From NCBI RefSeq assembly GCF_026151655.1, contig NZ_JAMQPN010000004.1:1-64000 (forward strand): a stretch of 64,000 nucleotides of DNA, in the 5' to 3' direction. The stretch is from Leptospira soteropolitanensis (GTDB taxonomy: Bacteria; Spirochaetota; Leptospiria; Leptospirales; Leptospiraceae). This document shows positions 53,422-63,898 of the stretch, one piece after another. The notes below the pieces were generated by a model. The model had not been told where the DNA came from, did not search any database, and worked only from the letters and a program-made list of their open reading frames with translations. Positions within the stretch are counted from its first letter, which is position 1; each line of letters opens with the position of its first letter. Made by a program: the position numbers and the translations under genes.

Positions 53422-55409
53422 TTAAAACTCCAAACCGTCCCTTCCTCTTTGTTTTCTTTTGTTTTCTTTCGCTTTCTCTCTTTGCAGTAGAGCCTGGGAC
53501 ACGATCGAAAGTTTGTTCTTTGTTAGAACCCGGTGTTCCTGCTGATTATTTCCTTTCTCGTGCGTTTCGGGAGCAAGTCGACGGATTTCAATTGGCCCAA
53601 AGGCGAAAAGCTGAGGAGTCCAAACTCTCTTTTGAGCGTTCTGTGGGGTTTTTGGATTCTTACCACCAATGCCTAAAAGAAATGGGAAAAGAGCCAAGTG
53701 CTTTGAGTGCAGAAACCCAAAGTTTAAACTACTTAGAACTGGGAAATTTGGATCAGGCTTGGGAATGGTCGGAACTGGCAACGGGTAAATCTCCTGACAT
53801 TACCAAAGATTTGGTTCTTTTACAAACAAGGATTCGGATCCGCCAGGGAGAGTTGGCAAAGGCTTCTGAGGTCTTAGAATCTTCTCTTCATCTCTTCCCC
53901 AATGATCCTGACTTTTTATATCTACTTGGTAATATCAATTTCGAAAGGAAAAATTGGAATAGGTCTATTCTATATTATACGGCTCTTTCTTTTGTGATTG
54001 AGAGAAGAGATACACATTCCAAATACAAATATCTTACGGCCAAAGCCCTTGGTGAGCTCAATTATAAGTTGGATTATCCAAAAATTTCCATCAAACGGTA
54101 TACCGAATATACGAACGCATATAAAAATGATATGGAAGTATTGTTTCGGTTGGCGCAAATTTATTTCGTGTTAGGTGATTTTAAAAATTGTCGAATGTAT
54201 TTGGAACAAATTCGTGAAAAAAATCCACGTGACATTGATGCATCGCATATGCTTGCCGAAATTTATTTTATGGATTCTCGCCAAACTGCTCCTATTTATT
54301 TTGCAATGCTACGAAAAGAGAAAAAAATTCCTAAAGATGGGATTATCTTTTTCCTTGATAAGTTAATTTCTGGCTCTACAGATGGCTTAGAAACCAAACT
54401 AAAAACCTATATACAAGAAAATCCAGGAAGACTTTCTCCTCGTATCGCACTATTAGAACTTGCAGAAAAAGAAAAATTTTCAGATTACCAAACGCTCAAT
54501 GCGGAAACAGCTCAGTATGCTTATGAATATAGGCAATACTATGCGGCCGAAAAAATTCTACGTAAGGGATTATCGGAGGTGATTGCAAAAGGAAATTCGG
54601 ACGAGGAAAAGTCTTTATTTTTTGAAAAGATATCTTCCTGCCAAGAAATGTTAGGACAATGGAACCATGCAGTGATCTCGACAAAAGAGGCAATTCGTCT
54701 CACAAAGGAAACGGAAAAAAAATTTCGTCTGCGTTTTCGTTTGGCCTATTTATATCTCCAAGGGAATTTAAAAAAAGAATCTCTTTCAGTTTCGGTATTA
54801 TCTGAAACTTTAAAAGAAAATCCAACACCTACTCATTATTATCTGAGGGGACTTGCTTATTACCAACTTTCAAAATACAAAGAAAGTGTTAAAGATTTTT
54901 CAGAAGCAATCAAACTAGACCCTAAAAATTATAATTACTATTTTTACCGCGCGACAGCTTTTGATAAATTAAAACAATTTGGTGATACAGAGTCTGATCT
55001 AAAAACCACAATAACTCTGAATCCTAATGCATCCAATGCGATGAATTATTTGGGATATTTGTATGCAGAAAATGACATCAATCCAGAAGAAGCAAACCAA
55101 CTACTAAACCAAGCAGTGTCTTTAGAGCCGGATAACCCTGCTTACCAAGACAGTTTGGGTTGGGTAATGTATAGAAAAAAAGACTACAATCGAGCCTTAC
55201 TCCATTTAAACTTTGCCACTTCTTTAGCTTTAGAAAGGGGATTTGAAGATCCTGTGATCTATGAACATTTAGGGGATGTGTATTTGGCCAAAAAAGATCC
55301 AGTGAATGCTTTGCAATTTTTTAAATTATCTGAATCAAAAATAAAATCAGAACCAAATAAAGACTTAATAGCAAAAATTAAAAAAGTCCAAAAGGAAATT
55401 TCAGAATGA
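53409..55409 (+). CDS. Exported TPR protein
   Basis: A 666-residue protein with a signal peptide (about residues 1-26, LFAVEPG) and many TPR units. They are clearest in the last third: HYYLRGLAYYQLSKYKESVKD, YFYRATAFDKLKQFGDTESD, NYLGYLYAENDINPEEANQL and DSLGWVMYRKKDYNRALLHL. The last segments match a type often found before lolB in other bacteria, where the next gene is LolB, as appears here. It is likely periplasmic. Its ATG overlaps the divergent gene's start, and its end overlaps the LolB-like gene by 4 bases. Confidence 0.82.
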   Translation: MFQAIKTPNRPFLFVFFCFLSLSLFAVEPGTRSKVCSLLEPGVPADYFLSRAFREQVDGFQLAQRRKAEESKLSFERSVGFLDSYHQCLKEMGKEPSALSAETQSLNYLELGNLDQAWEWSELATGKSPDITKDLVLLQTRIRIRQGELAKASEVLESSLHLFPNDPDFLYLLGNINFERKNWNRSILYYTALSFVIERRDTHSKYKYLTAKALGELNYKLDYPKISIKRYTEYTNAYKNDMEVLFRLAQIYFVLGDFKNCRMYLEQIREKNPRDIDASHMLAEIYFMDSRQTAPIYFAMLRKEKKIPKDGIIFFLDKLISGSTDGLETKLKTYIQENPGRLSPRIALLELAEKEKFSDYQTLNAETAQYAYEYRQYYAAEKILRKGLSEVIAKGNSDEEKSLFFEKISSCQEMLGQWNHAVISTKEAIRLTKETEKKFRLRFRLAYLYLQGNLKKESLSVSVLSETLKENPTPTHYYLRGLAYYQLSKYKESVKDFSEAIKLDPKNYNYYFYRATAFDKLKQFGDTESDLKTTITLNPNASNAMNYLGYLYAENDINPEEANQLLNQAVSLEPDNPAYQDSLGWVMYRKKDYNRALLHLNFATSLALERGFEDPVIYEHLGDVYLAKKDPVNALQFFKLSESKIKSEPNKDLIAKIKKVQKEISE

Positions 55410-56194
55410 AAGGAAATATCATCCTTATTAGTGTTTTATTTTTTATCTTTTCTTGTCAGTCGGCAGAAGTGGAAGATCCAAGTTTTATTGGCCGAGACAA
55501 AGAAAAATATATTTCCGCAAAAGAAAAGGAATCCAAAACTCTACTCAAAGAAATTTTGGAGAAACAAACTGATTTTTCTGGATTCAAATCTGATTTTAGT
55601 ATGCAAATCCAAACGTTTGTTCCTAAAAAAGACAATGTCTATTTAGATGGAAAAGTGTTTTTTTCGAAAGACACGAAACAAGTGAAAATCCAATTAATGG
55701 ATAGTTTTTTTGGTATGATTTTTACGGAACTCATTGCAGATCCAAATCAAATTCAAATCAAACCCACTAGCACAAAAGAAATCCAAACCTTGCCAATGGG
55801 TGATATTTTCATCCAGGATCCTAATACTGGTAAAAAGTTTGCAGTCCCATTTCCTGTAATTTATGAATACCTTACAGGAACTTACATTACCGAAATCCAA
55901 AACCCAAAAGCAAAATTCAATACAAAAGACTCTCGTATTATTCTATCAAAATCAGATGGTGAATATGAGTATTTTTTTAAAGAAGGGAATTTGGATCGTT
56001 TAGAGCTTTCTAGCACCAAGCGCGGGTTAAAAGCCATTGCAATTGTAAAAACCAAACCAGAACAAATTCATCCTCCAAAAGAAATTACAACCAAGGTCAT
56101 TAGTTTGGATACAGAAAAGGAAAATGTTCTAATCCTAATTAAACTTAAAAAATCACAAATGACGGAGCCTCAGGCAAATACGTTTCGGTTTTAG
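55406..56194 (+). CDS. LolB/LolA-like lipoprotein
   Basis: A 262-residue lipoprotein (lipobox FIFSC near residue 17). The mature domain has beta-strands typical of the LolA/LolB barrel: FSGFKSDFSMQIQTF, YLDGKVFFSKDTKQVKIQLMDSFFGMIFTEL and YFFKEGNLDRLELSS. LolB accepts lipoproteins from LolA at the outer membrane. Its ATG overlaps the TPR stop (ATGA), a coupling seen in other bacteria, which supports the assignment. The family match is by outline, not certain. Confidence 0.72.
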   Translation: MKGNIILISVLFFIFSCQSAEVEDPSFIGRDKEKYISAKEKESKTLLKEILEKQTDFSGFKSDFSMQIQTFVPKKDNVYLDGKVFFSKDTKQVKIQLMDSFFGMIFTELIADPNQIQIKPTSTKEIQTLPMGDIFIQDPNTGKKFAVPFPVIYEYLTGTYITEIQNPKAKFNTKDSRIILSKSDGEYEYFFKEGNLDRLELSSTKRGLKAIAIVKTKPEQIHPPKEITTKVISLDTEKENVLILIKLKKSQMTEPQANTFRF

Positions 56195-56215
56195 GTGTCA
56201 AAATTTAGTCTTTAA

Positions 56216-57358
56216 ATGAATCTTTTTCGAATTTGTTTATCAATTATTGTTATTTTTCCCTTATTTTCTGCGGACCTTCCAGAGTCGGTTGAATCAAAAC
56301 TTGATTTACCCGTTCAGGATTTATATCACTTCAAAACAGAGACAGGGGAAACGATTCAATATAAAAAATCCACTAAACTATGGTTTGGTGGGGATGTAAT
56401 GTTCAATTGGGGTGTTCGTGATTCTATGCGCACCGAAGATCCTTATTTCCCTTTTCGTAGTTTTTCTAGTTATTTAACAAACTTTGATTTTAGGTTCATT
56501 AATTTAGAAACTCCTATCCTACATAAAACTCCCACTGCAGACCAAAGAAAATCATATGTATTTTTCGGTGAAAGAAGGGACTTAACGGTTTTGCGTATGT
56601 TAGGGATTGATGGGGTTTTTCTTGGTAATAATCACACAATGGACTTTGGGGAAAATGGACTTTACGATACCTTAGAATTGTTAGATGAGTTTGGAATTCT
56701 TCACACAGGAGCTGGTAAAAATACCGACGAAGCTTTGGTGCCCATTTCTGTTTCCAAACAAAATACAGAATATCGGATTTTTTCATTTTCTGACACAGGA
56801 GAAACTCGGTTATTTTCGGGAATCAAATCTCCGGGGGCAGCTTACTTTCGTGTGGGAACAGCAGAAAGGTTAATCAAAAAAAACAAACCTAATCAAGTGA
56901 ACCTTCTCTCGGTGCATTGGGGGGTAGAATATAGTCCCTTACCAATGGAAACAGAAAGAAATGCTGCAAAATATTTGGTGAATGCAGGTTATCAAGTCAT
57001 CATCGGACATCATCCGCATGTTCCACAAGGCATTGAAGTATTTCCGAAAGGTGTTGTGATTTATTCACTCGGAAACTTTTTTTTTGGATCTAAAAACCAA
57101 TATTTAAAACATAATATATCGGTAGTTTTACATTTTGACGGCGACAAACTTTTGTTTGTGGAAGTGGTCCCTGTTTTTGGAAAACACCAATCACTTCCAG
57201 GTGACCATTATTTTTTCCCAATGGGACCGAAAGATGCGGAAGTTTTTTTAAAAGAATATGCAATCCTTTGTAAACAACTTGGAACAGATCTTGTGATCTC
57301 CGGGGGAAGGGGTTATGTTTTTTTTGATAAGGAACTGAAAGCCAAACTAAAACCGTAG
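56216..57358 (+). CDS. CapA/PgsA-like metallophosphatase-fold protein
   Basis: The 380 residues begin with a signal peptide. The CapA fold then shows WFGGDVMFNWGV, RFINLETPI, GVFLGNNHTMDFGENG, LLSVHWGVEYSPLP, IIGHHPHVPQGIE and VIYSLGNFFFGS; the Asp, Asn and His residues fit the metal site. Members act in poly-gamma-glutamate or capsule synthesis or as phosphatases, and the substrate here is unknown. It follows the LolB-like gene by 21 bases, and its end overlaps the convergent membrane-protein gene by 46 bases. Confidence 0.88.
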   Translation: MNLFRICLSIIVIFPLFSADLPESVESKLDLPVQDLYHFKTETGETIQYKKSTKLWFGGDVMFNWGVRDSMRTEDPYFPFRSFSSYLTNFDFRFINLETPILHKTPTADQRKSYVFFGERRDLTVLRMLGIDGVFLGNNHTMDFGENGLYDTLELLDEFGILHTGAGKNTDEALVPISVSKQNTEYRIFSFSDTGETRLFSGIKSPGAAYFRVGTAERLIKKNKPNQVNLLSVHWGVEYSPLPMETERNAAKYLVNAGYQVIIGHHPHVPQGIEVFPKGVVIYSLGNFFFGSKNQYLKHNISVVLHFDGDKLLFVEVVPVFGKHQSLPGDHYFFPMGPKDAEVFLKEYAILCKQLGTDLVISGGRGYVFFDKELKAKLKP

Positions 57359-58095
57359 TGAAACCAACTGCAGGTAAGTCCCACAGCAAAAAAAGGGAAA
57401 CTAAGTTCTAACAAATTGGTTTTATATATCGAAAACAATTGCAGAAAAAAACCAGTAAAAAACAGAATCGAAGCTGTTCGTAAAATCCAACCTTTTTCGT
57501 ATAACCAAAAATAAACGGACACTATGGCAACATAACCAAATAAACAAAACCATTTGAGTTGTGACGTGGGTTTTAAGTATTCGAGAGAAGGGACCATTTC
57601 TTCTGGCGTTTTTGCATCTAGAACATTGAGGATTAGTATGTTTTCAATTAAATCAGCAAACCCTGCTATCACGAGTAGAAGGATCATACCCATAAATATC
57701 TTTAAAAAGATCGGACGAACCTTCCGTCCTGCATAATGACCGGTATAGGTAAGAAAAGCCAAATAACAGAAGATAAATCCAAAGTCAAAATAATGTACTT
57801 TTTTATACTCTGCGGATAAATGAAAAAAATCAATTGTATCAGGGATTCCCACTAGGTCTTGGACCTGTTTTGGGGTTTCTGCCATTTCTAGGCCAAGTAG
57901 GGTGGATTCAAATCCGGAGTGGTTGTCGAGTGCCGGTTCTTTTGGGGTGATATGGTTTAAAAACCCAGCATAGAGCGCTAAAAATAAGCCAAGGCCAAGG
58001 CCCCAGACTTCTGGAAAATTTGATTTTTCACCCATAAAAACGTTTGAAATTCCATAGAAATGGAAGGGTTTGGGAACTCCAAGAAGAAATTCCAT
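57313..58095 (-). CDS. Polytopic membrane protein, unknown function
   Basis: A 260-residue protein with six or so hydrophobic segments, at about residues 30-48, 108-124, 133-152, 180-198, 208-226 and 230-248. The loop between the first and second segments has PKQVQDLVGIP. I do not recognise it. It starts at ATG 58095, or at ATG 58035 if shorter. It runs opposite to capA, and the last 46 bases of the two genes overlap. Transcription probably starts in the gap shared with rpsF. Confidence 0.6.
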   Translation of the reverse strand: MEFLLGVPKPFHFYGISNVFMGEKSNFPEVWGLGLGLFLALYAGFLNHITPKEPALDNHSGFESTLLGLEMAETPKQVQDLVGIPDTIDFFHLSAEYKKVHYFDFGFIFCYLAFLTYTGHYAGRKVRPIFLKIFMGMILLLVIAGFADLIENILILNVLDAKTPEEMVPSLEYLKPTSQLKWFCLFGYVAIVSVYFWLYEKGWILRTASILFFTGFFLQLFSIYKTNLLELSFPFFAVGLTCSWFHYGFSLAFSSLSKKT

Positions 58096-58145
58096 TGACC
58101 CAAGGCCCCATTGGCAAAACCCTAGTGGAAACTAACAAATTCTTC

Positions 58146-58187
58146 TACCTACAAGTGTTTCTATGTAGGTATACCCATAGGAGAAAT
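58146..58187 (+). promoter_or_regulatory. Alternative hairpins in the rpsF leader
   Basis: TACCTACA (58146-58153) pairs with TGTAGGTA (58164-58171). CTATG (58161-58165) can alternatively pair with CATAG (58176-58180), next to the GGAG ribosome-binding site of rpsF. Two exclusive folds next to the start suggest translational control by the ribosomal protein products. The usual S6:S18 motif with a CCG bulge was not found. Confidence 0.4.
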
Positions 58188-58463
58188 ATGAGAAACTACG
58201 AAATCACGAATATTCTTCGTGAAGGAAATGTAGAAGAGACGAAGTCTGCAGTCAAAGACTTACTTTCTAAATACAACTTCACGATCCAAGGCGAAGAGGA
58301 TTGGGGTTCTAAAAGACTCTGGCACCCGGTTGGACAAGACGAACAAGGTCACTTCACACTTATCAAGTGTTCCGGATCCCCTACAGAAGTAGCAAAGATT
58401 GAACATGAGTTTAAACTCAATGGGAATATCTTAAAAACCCTCGTAATTAGGGCAAATGGCTAA
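58188..58463 (+). CDS. rpsF: 30S ribosomal protein S6
   Basis: The 91-residue product from ATG 58188 (GGAGAAAT upstream) fits S6: MRNYEITNILREGNVEETKS, SKYNFTIQGEEDWGSKRLWHP, HFTLIKCSGSP and KLNGNILKTLVIR. It binds S18 on the 30S platform. A longer frame starts at 58044 inside the divergent gene and is not used. It overlaps ssb by 8 bases and starts the operon rpsF-ssb-rpsR-rplI, the standard bacterial order. Confidence 0.96.
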   Translation: MRNYEITNILREGNVEETKSAVKDLLSKYNFTIQGEEDWGSKRLWHPVGQDEQGHFTLIKCSGSPTEVAKIEHEFKLNGNILKTLVIRANG

Positions 58464-58893
58464 CGATCTAAACAAAGTACTACTCATCGGTCGTATGACT
58501 CGTGATCCGGAATTTAAGTCGGTGAACGGGAGTTCTGTTGTCAATTTTTCAATTGCAAATAACAGAGTTTATGTGACGAACGGCGAAAAAAAAGAGGAAA
58601 CTCACTATTTCGACTGCGTTGCATGGGGCCGACTTGCTGATATTTTAAAACAATATGCAGGCAAGGGTAAACAAGTAGCAATCGAAGGTAGACTCCAACA
58701 ACAGTCCTGGGAAACTCCTGAAGGCAAAAAAGCCTCTAAAATCCGCGTTTATGTTGAGACCGCACAACTGTTAGGTGGTCAAGGACAAGGTGCGGGATCT
58801 GGAGACCGTTCTGACAGTTCCAATTCTTATGATTCCGGCATAAGTAGTGGTTATGATGATTATCCAGCCGGCGATGACGACATTCCTTTTTGA
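58456..58893 (+). CDS. ssb: Single-stranded DNA-binding protein
   Basis: The 145 residues have an OB fold: NKVLLIGRMTRDPEFK, SIANNRVYV, THYFDCVAWGRLADIL and KGKQVAIEGRLQQQSWE. A Gly/Ser linker leads to the acidic tip DDDIPF, which recruits partner proteins. The start is ATG 58456, overlapping rpsF by 8 bases, with rpsR following 6 bases after. Confidence 0.97.
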   Translation: MANDLNKVLLIGRMTRDPEFKSVNGSSVVNFSIANNRVYVTNGEKKEETHYFDCVAWGRLADILKQYAGKGKQVAIEGRLQQQSWETPEGKKASKIRVYVETAQLLGGQGQGAGSGDRSDSSNSYDSGISSGYDDYPAGDDDIPF

Positions 58894-58899
58894 TAGGTT

Positions 58900-59250
58900 A
58901 TGACAATGAGCGAAACAGCAAATATTGATGATACAAGAATAGATTCCCGCGAGAGTATGGACGGGATGGAAGACGACGAAAAAGGCGGTTTCCGTGGTAA
59001 AGACGGAGAAGGCAAATTCGGTCGTAAAAATGCAAAATACAAAAAGAAAGTATGTAAGTTCTGTGCTGACAAAGCCTTACTTGCAGGACTTGATTACAAA
59101 CGAGTCGATATTCTAGAAAGATTTGTGACCAACCGTGGTAAAATCATTCCAAGAAGGATCACTGGAACTTGCGGCAAACACCAAAGAGCCCTTGCTCGTG
59201 AAATCAGAAAATCCAGATCTATCGGTTTACTACCGTTTAAAGTTCTGTAG
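58900..59250 (+). CDS. rpsR: 30S ribosomal protein S18, N-terminally extended
   Basis: The S18 core runs from about residue 45 to 116, with [22 protein letters not shown] and [20 protein letters not shown]. The Cys pair C52/C55 together with C91 and H94 could form a zinc site (a C-plus form). An acidic, Ser/Asp/Gly-rich N-terminal extension of about 40 residues ([12 protein letters not shown]) makes the protein longer than the usual 75-80 residues. Later Met codons at residues 20 and 23 could be alternative starts. It belongs to the rpsF operon, 6 bases past ssb. Confidence 0.93.
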   Translation: MTMSETANIDDTRIDSRESMDGMEDDEKGGFRGKDGEGKFGRKNAKYKKKVCKFCADKALLAGLDYKRVDILERFVTNRGKIIPRRITGTCGKHQRALAREIRKSRSIGLLPFKVL

Positions 59251-59259
59251 GAGAATCGG

Positions 59260-59706
59260 ATGAAAGTTGTATTACAAAAAGACGTATTAAATCTTGGTGA
59301 TGCTGGTGATGTGAAAGAAGTTGCTGACGGTTATGCACGTAACTTCCTCATTCCAAGAAGATTTGCAGTTCGAGCAAACGATGGAAACACAAAAGCGGCT
59401 CTCCACCAAAAGAGACTTGCTGAACTGAAACGTGATAAACGTGTAAAAGTGATGAAAGAACTTTCTTCTTCAATCGATGGTAAAACTTACGAAGTGAAGG
59501 TGAAAGTTGGCGAAAACGACAAACTTTTTGGTTCTGTTACAGCGAATGACATTGCACTTGCAATCAAAAACACTGGAGTGGAACTCGACAAACGTAAACT
59601 AGAGTTAGGTGAGCCTATTAAGTCTTTAGGCGAATTTAAAATCAAAGTTCGTTTGGCTGAAGGTGTTGTGCCTCAAATCGTAGTTAAAGTCGTCGGCCAA
59701 GCATAG
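59260..59706 (+). CDS. rplI: 50S ribosomal protein L9
   Basis: The 148-residue length and motifs fit L9: MKVVLQKDVLNLGDAGDVKEVADGYARNFLIPR in the N-terminal RNA-binding domain, a central long helix, and LGEFKIKVRLAEGVVPQIVVKVV in the C-terminal domain. It is 9 bases past rpsR. dnaB follows 21 bases later, the standard order. Confidence 0.97.
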   Translation: MKVVLQKDVLNLGDAGDVKEVADGYARNFLIPRRFAVRANDGNTKAALHQKRLAELKRDKRVKVMKELSSSIDGKTYEVKVKVGENDKLFGSVTANDIALAIKNTGVELDKRKLELGEPIKSLGEFKIKVRLAEGVVPQIVVKVVGQA

Positions 59707-59727
59707 TCTTAAACTAAAGCTTTTTCG

Positions 59728-61071
59728 ATGAATTCTAACCCCCTTCAGGAGATAGAGTCTGAGAAGAACTTAATCGGTTACCTACTCATGAGAGGGGTAG
59801 CCGGGCAAGAAGACTTAGGTCTAAGCCCGGATGACTTCTATATGGACACACATAGACGTGTCTTTGAGGCTGTTACCGATCTCATCAATGAAGGGATCAA
59901 TATCGACCTAGTTACGGTCACAAACCAAATGCGGGAAAAACGTCTTTTTAAAGATGAATCCCGTGACTTGGAATACATCACATCTCTATACAAAGACACA
60001 GTACCCTTCCAGCCGTTAGACTATTACGTACGTCGTGTCAAACGTGTTTCTGATAGACGTAAGTATGTAGAAGCGTTAAACCAAGCCATAGATAAAGTAA
60101 AGATAGAGCCTGGGGAAAACGATTCTGTATTCAGTCTTGTCGAACAATCGCTCATGGATATCTCTCGCCAAGAGAGATCCAAAGGTTTGCGAAAAGTAAA
60201 AGATGATGCCAATGCACTGATAGATTATATCAAAAACGTTGTGGCGGCAAGCCAAAATGGAACGGGTGGAATTAATGGATTAAAAACCCATTTCACAGGT
60301 CTTGATATGGCAACCACAGGACTAAAATCTCACGAACTTATGATCCTTGCTGCTCGTCCAGGGAATGGTAAAACAACTTTTGCTCTAAACATTGCAGCCA
60401 ATGCAGCTTTGAAAGAGCGTAAGACGGTTGTTATCTTTTCTTTAGAGATGAGCCGGATCGAACTCCTTCTTAAACTCATTAGTGCCGATGCAAGGATTGA
60501 TTCTTATGCCTTAAAAGCAGGGACATTGACATCAGCGCAGATGACTCAACTCAAAGACAGTATCGGAAATATCACCTCTGCAAGTTTGTACATTGATGAT
60601 TCTGGATATTTGACCATCCAAGAATTTTCTGCGAGATTACGCCAACTTCGCACCACAGAAGAAGTAGGGCTTGTGATTGTGGATTATTTACAGCTAATGA
60701 GTGATCCCAAAGCTGCAATGGGTGGGCGTCAACAAGAGGTTGCCAATATTTCAAGGGGACTCAAACAAATGGCAAGGGAAGTGGGTTGCCCAATCATTGC
60801 CTTGTCACAGATGAACCGTTCCATTGAGAACCGCTCCAAAGACCAACGGCCTCAACTTTCCGACTTACGGGAGTCAGGTGCTATTGAGCAGGATGCGGAT
60901 ATTGTATGTTTTATTTATCGAGAGGAAATGGTGAAACCTCCCGAGGAGCTTGACCCGAATAAAAGGGGAATGGCTGAGATCATTATCGCCAAAAACAGAG
61001 CGGGTGCTACGGCCGATTTTCCATTGATGTTCAATCCGAAGATCAGCCGTTTCGACAACGTTCCATTATAA
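59728..61071 (+). CDS. dnaB: Replicative DNA helicase DnaB
   Basis: The 447 residues have the N-terminal domain (about 1-110, with [10 protein letters not shown] and [13 protein letters not shown]) and the RecA-like helicase domain. The latter has Walker [11 protein letters not shown], Walker [10 protein letters not shown], the arginine/Lys region [11 protein letters not shown], and [20 protein letters not shown]. It unwinds the replication fork as a hexamer. The start is ATG at 59728. No intein was seen. It is followed by aspS after 12 bases. Confidence 0.97.
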   Translation: MNSNPLQEIESEKNLIGYLLMRGVAGQEDLGLSPDDFYMDTHRRVFEAVTDLINEGINIDLVTVTNQMREKRLFKDESRDLEYITSLYKDTVPFQPLDYYVRRVKRVSDRRKYVEALNQAIDKVKIEPGENDSVFSLVEQSLMDISRQERSKGLRKVKDDANALIDYIKNVVAASQNGTGGINGLKTHFTGLDMATTGLKSHELMILAARPGNGKTTFALNIAANAALKERKTVVIFSLEMSRIELLLKLISADARIDSYALKAGTLTSAQMTQLKDSIGNITSASLYIDDSGYLTIQEFSARLRQLRTTEEVGLVIVDYLQLMSDPKAAMGGRQQEVANISRGLKQMAREVGCPIIALSQMNRSIENRSKDQRPQLSDLRESGAIEQDADIVCFIYREEMVKPPEELDPNKRGMAEIIIAKNRAGATADFPLMFNPKISRFDNVPL

Positions 61072-61083
61072 AGAGGTTTTCAA

Positions 61084-62889
61084 TTGAATCAGTGGGTCAG
61101 TTCCGAATATAAAAATAGAATTAGTGCAACGAGTGTTTCGGATGCATATGTCGGTAAAACGTTATTCCTTTCCGGTTGGGCTTTCCGTTACCGTGACCAA
61201 GGGGGAGTGATCTTTATCGATCTTCGTGATCGTTCTGGTATTTTGCAAATTGTTGCTCGTAAAGAAATTTTGGGAGATGACTTTTCCAAAGTAGAAAAAA
61301 TTCGTTCTGAGTTTGTAATTGCTGTGAAAGGAAAACTTTCCCTTCGTGATGCCGAATCAGTGAATCCAAAAATGGAAACCGGCAAATATGAGTTAATTGC
61401 AGAATCTGTAGAAATTTTAAATACATCCAAAACACCTCCTTTTACGTTAGATGAATTTGATCCATCCGGCGAAGAAATTCGTTTGAAATATCGTTATTTG
61501 GACATGCGCCGAGAAGAACTTAGGGATCGGTTGGTCCTTCGCCATAAACTAACATTTGCTCTTCGTGAATATTTAGATAGTAAATCCTTTTTGGAAATTG
61601 AAACTCCTATTTTAAATAAATCCACTCCGGAAGGGGCAAGGGACTTTCTTGTTCCATCTCGTTTGAATGCTGGTGAGTTTTATGCTCTCCCACAATCTCC
61701 ACAACTTTTCAAACAAATTCTGATGATAGGGGGAATGGAAAGATATTTTCAAATCGTAAAATGTTTTCGCGATGAAGATTTACGTGCGGACCGCCAACCA
61801 GAATTCACTCAGCTTGATATGGAGTTTTCTTTTGTAACAGAAGAAGATATCCGCAGTGAAATTGAATCTATGTGGGCCTTTGCTTTAAAGAAAGTGTTTC
61901 ATTTAGAGGTGAACGCACCCTTTATGACCATGCCATATCATGTGGCTATGGAAGAATACGGATCAGACAAACCAGACATTCGTTTTGGAATGAAACTTGT
62001 AAATGTGTCAGACATTGTAAAAAATGCTGATTTCCAAGTATTCAGTGCGGCTGTTTCAAGTGGTGGAGTGGTGAAGGCAATTTGTGTACCTGGAGGTTCT
62101 GTGATTTCTAGAAAAGAAATTGAAGACTTAACTTCTTGGTTGTCACGGGACTTCCGTGCAAAAGGCCTTGCCTATATGAAACATGGGGCAAATGGACTCG
62201 AGTCTACTATCACCAAACGTTTCACACCCGAAGCACTCGCGGCAATTGCGAAAGCTGTTGGATCCAAAGAAGGAGATATGGTTTTCTTTGGAGCCGATTC
62301 TTCTAAGATTGTGAATGCTTCCCTTGGTGCTTTACGATTGAAATTATCTGAAAAATATGATCCACCTAAGGTTCCTTATAGTTTCCATTGGGTCGTGGAC
62401 TTTCCTATGTTTGAATTGGATGAAACCACAAAAACTTGGACCTTCCTCCACCATCCTTTCACTTCCCCAAAAGAAGAAGACTTCCAAAAACTAAGGGATT
62501 GGAAAGCAGGGAAAGAAGTTGACCTTTCTTCGATAGGAGCTAAAGCTTATGATCTAGTTCTGAATGGCACAGAAATTGGTGGTGGTTCCATCCGGATCCA
62601 CAACCCAGAAATCCAAAGTCTAGTTTTGGAAGCCATTGGTATTGGAGAAGAAGATGCAAAATCCAAATTCGGATTTTTACTCGATGCGCTTTCTTTTGGA
62701 GCGCCACCTCATGGGGGGATTGCATTTGGAGTGGATCGTATCATGATGTTACTCACGGGAGGAACTTCCATTCGTGATGTGATTGCCTTCCCAAAAACTC
62801 AAAAAGGAACTTGTATGATGAGCGAAGCTCCAGGTCCCGTTGAGGCGAAACAATTAGAAGAATTAAAACTCAGGGTAGTCACTATCTAA
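61084..62889 (+). CDS. aspS: Aspartyl-tRNA synthetase
   Basis: The 601 residues fit bacterial AspRS. The N-terminal OB anticodon domain has [21 protein letters not shown], and class II motif 1 lies near [16 protein letters not shown]. Motif 2 follows in [34 protein letters not shown] bacterial GAD insert lies in the middle, and motif 3 is [16 protein letters not shown]. It starts with TTG at 61084 (AGAGG upstream). It is followed one base later by the PhoH gene. Whether it charges only tRNA-Asp was not decided. Confidence 0.96.
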   Translation: MNQWVSSEYKNRISATSVSDAYVGKTLFLSGWAFRYRDQGGVIFIDLRDRSGILQIVARKEILGDDFSKVEKIRSEFVIAVKGKLSLRDAESVNPKMETGKYELIAESVEILNTSKTPPFTLDEFDPSGEEIRLKYRYLDMRREELRDRLVLRHKLTFALREYLDSKSFLEIETPILNKSTPEGARDFLVPSRLNAGEFYALPQSPQLFKQILMIGGMERYFQIVKCFRDEDLRADRQPEFTQLDMEFSFVTEEDIRSEIESMWAFALKKVFHLEVNAPFMTMPYHVAMEEYGSDKPDIRFGMKLVNVSDIVKNADFQVFSAAVSSGGVVKAICVPGGSVISRKEIEDLTSWLSRDFRAKGLAYMKHGANGLESTITKRFTPEALAAIAKAVGSKEGDMVFFGADSSKIVNASLGALRLKLSEKYDPPKVPYSFHWVVDFPMFELDETTKTWTFLHHPFTSPKEEDFQKLRDWKAGKEVDLSSIGAKAYDLVLNGTEIGGGSIRIHNPEIQSLVLEAIGIGEEDAKSKFGFLLDALSFGAPPHGGIAFGVDRIMMLLTGGTSIRDVIAFPKTQKGTCMMSEAPGPVEAKQLEELKLRVVTI

Positions 62890-62890
62890 T

Positions 62891-63898
62891 ATGGATGAAA
62901 GTTTTACATTTCAGGAAGAATCCCTCTACCAAACTGTATGTGGGATTGGAGACAGCAAACTACCGTTATGGGAAAGTCGCCTCAATGTAAAACTCATCCC
63001 TCGTGGAAAATCTCTCATCATCCAGGGAAGTGAAGACCAAGTTCAGGTAGCCTTGGATACTTTTCATAAGGTGGAAGAAAATTTTAAAAGAAGACCCGAT
63101 AAAGCCGAATACTCATTTTTTGATATCGATTATTTGGTGAATAAAGTAAAAGATTCTAGTGGCGGTTGGCCGACTCCAGGTTCTTCTGATTTTCAAAAGG
63201 ATGGAGAAACTTGGACTCCAAAAGATAAGATCTTTGTTACGTTTAAAGGAAAACCTATCTTTCCTCGGACTAAAAACCAGGAAAGTTTTGTGGATAGCCT
63301 TCATAAAAACTATATCACCATTGCTATGGGTCCTGCCGGGACCGGTAAAACTTTTTTGTCCATTGCCACAGCTTGCCGTATGATGCAAACAGGGGAAGTG
63401 GACAGACTCATCCTTACGAGGCCTGCTGTGGAAGCGGGAGAAAATTTAGGTTATCTTCCGGGAGACCTGACACAAAAAGTAAATCCCTACCTACGTCCCA
63501 TCTATGACGCGTTACACGAATGTATTGGGTTTGAAAAAACTAGTGAATACTTACAAGTGGGAAAAATTGAAATTGCTCCCATTGCTTTTATGAGAGGCCG
63601 GACTTTATCTCATTCCTTTATTATTTTGGATGAAGCACAAAACTGTACTTTGCCGCAATTAAAAATGTTTCTCACTCGTTTTGGAAAAAATTCCAAAATG
63701 GCAATCTCTGGTGACGCCACCCAAATTGATTTAGCCCACGGACGTTCTGGTCTCGAAAAAACTGTTTATACCTTAAGAAATCTAAATGGAATTGAAACAA
63801 TTTTCTTTGGTAGGGAAGATATCACTCGTCATCCGATCGTCGAATCTATTGTAAGGCGATTCGAGGAAAACGAAAGCCTCTTTTCGAAAAAAACATGA
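62891..63898 (+). CDS. PhoH-family P-loop ATPase
   Basis: The 335 residues carry an N-terminal KH-like part (about 1-75) and the PhoH ATPase domain: [19 protein letters not shown] (Walker A), [39 protein letters not shown] (Walker B) and [10 protein letters not shown]. PhoH proteins are linked to RNA metabolism and ribosome maturation with YbeY. It starts with ATG at 62891, one base after aspS, and overlaps the next gene by 4 bases (ATGA). Confidence 0.93.
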   Translation: MDESFTFQEESLYQTVCGIGDSKLPLWESRLNVKLIPRGKSLIIQGSEDQVQVALDTFHKVEENFKRRPDKAEYSFFDIDYLVNKVKDSSGGWPTPGSSDFQKDGETWTPKDKIFVTFKGKPIFPRTKNQESFVDSLHKNYITIAMGPAGTGKTFLSIATACRMMQTGEVDRLILTRPAVEAGENLGYLPGDLTQKVNPYLRPIYDALHECIGFEKTSEYLQVGKIEIAPIAFMRGRTLSHSFIILDEAQNCTLPQLKMFLTRFGKNSKMAISGDATQIDLAHGRSGLEKTVYTLRNLNGIETIFFGREDITRHPIVESIVRRFEENESLFSKKT

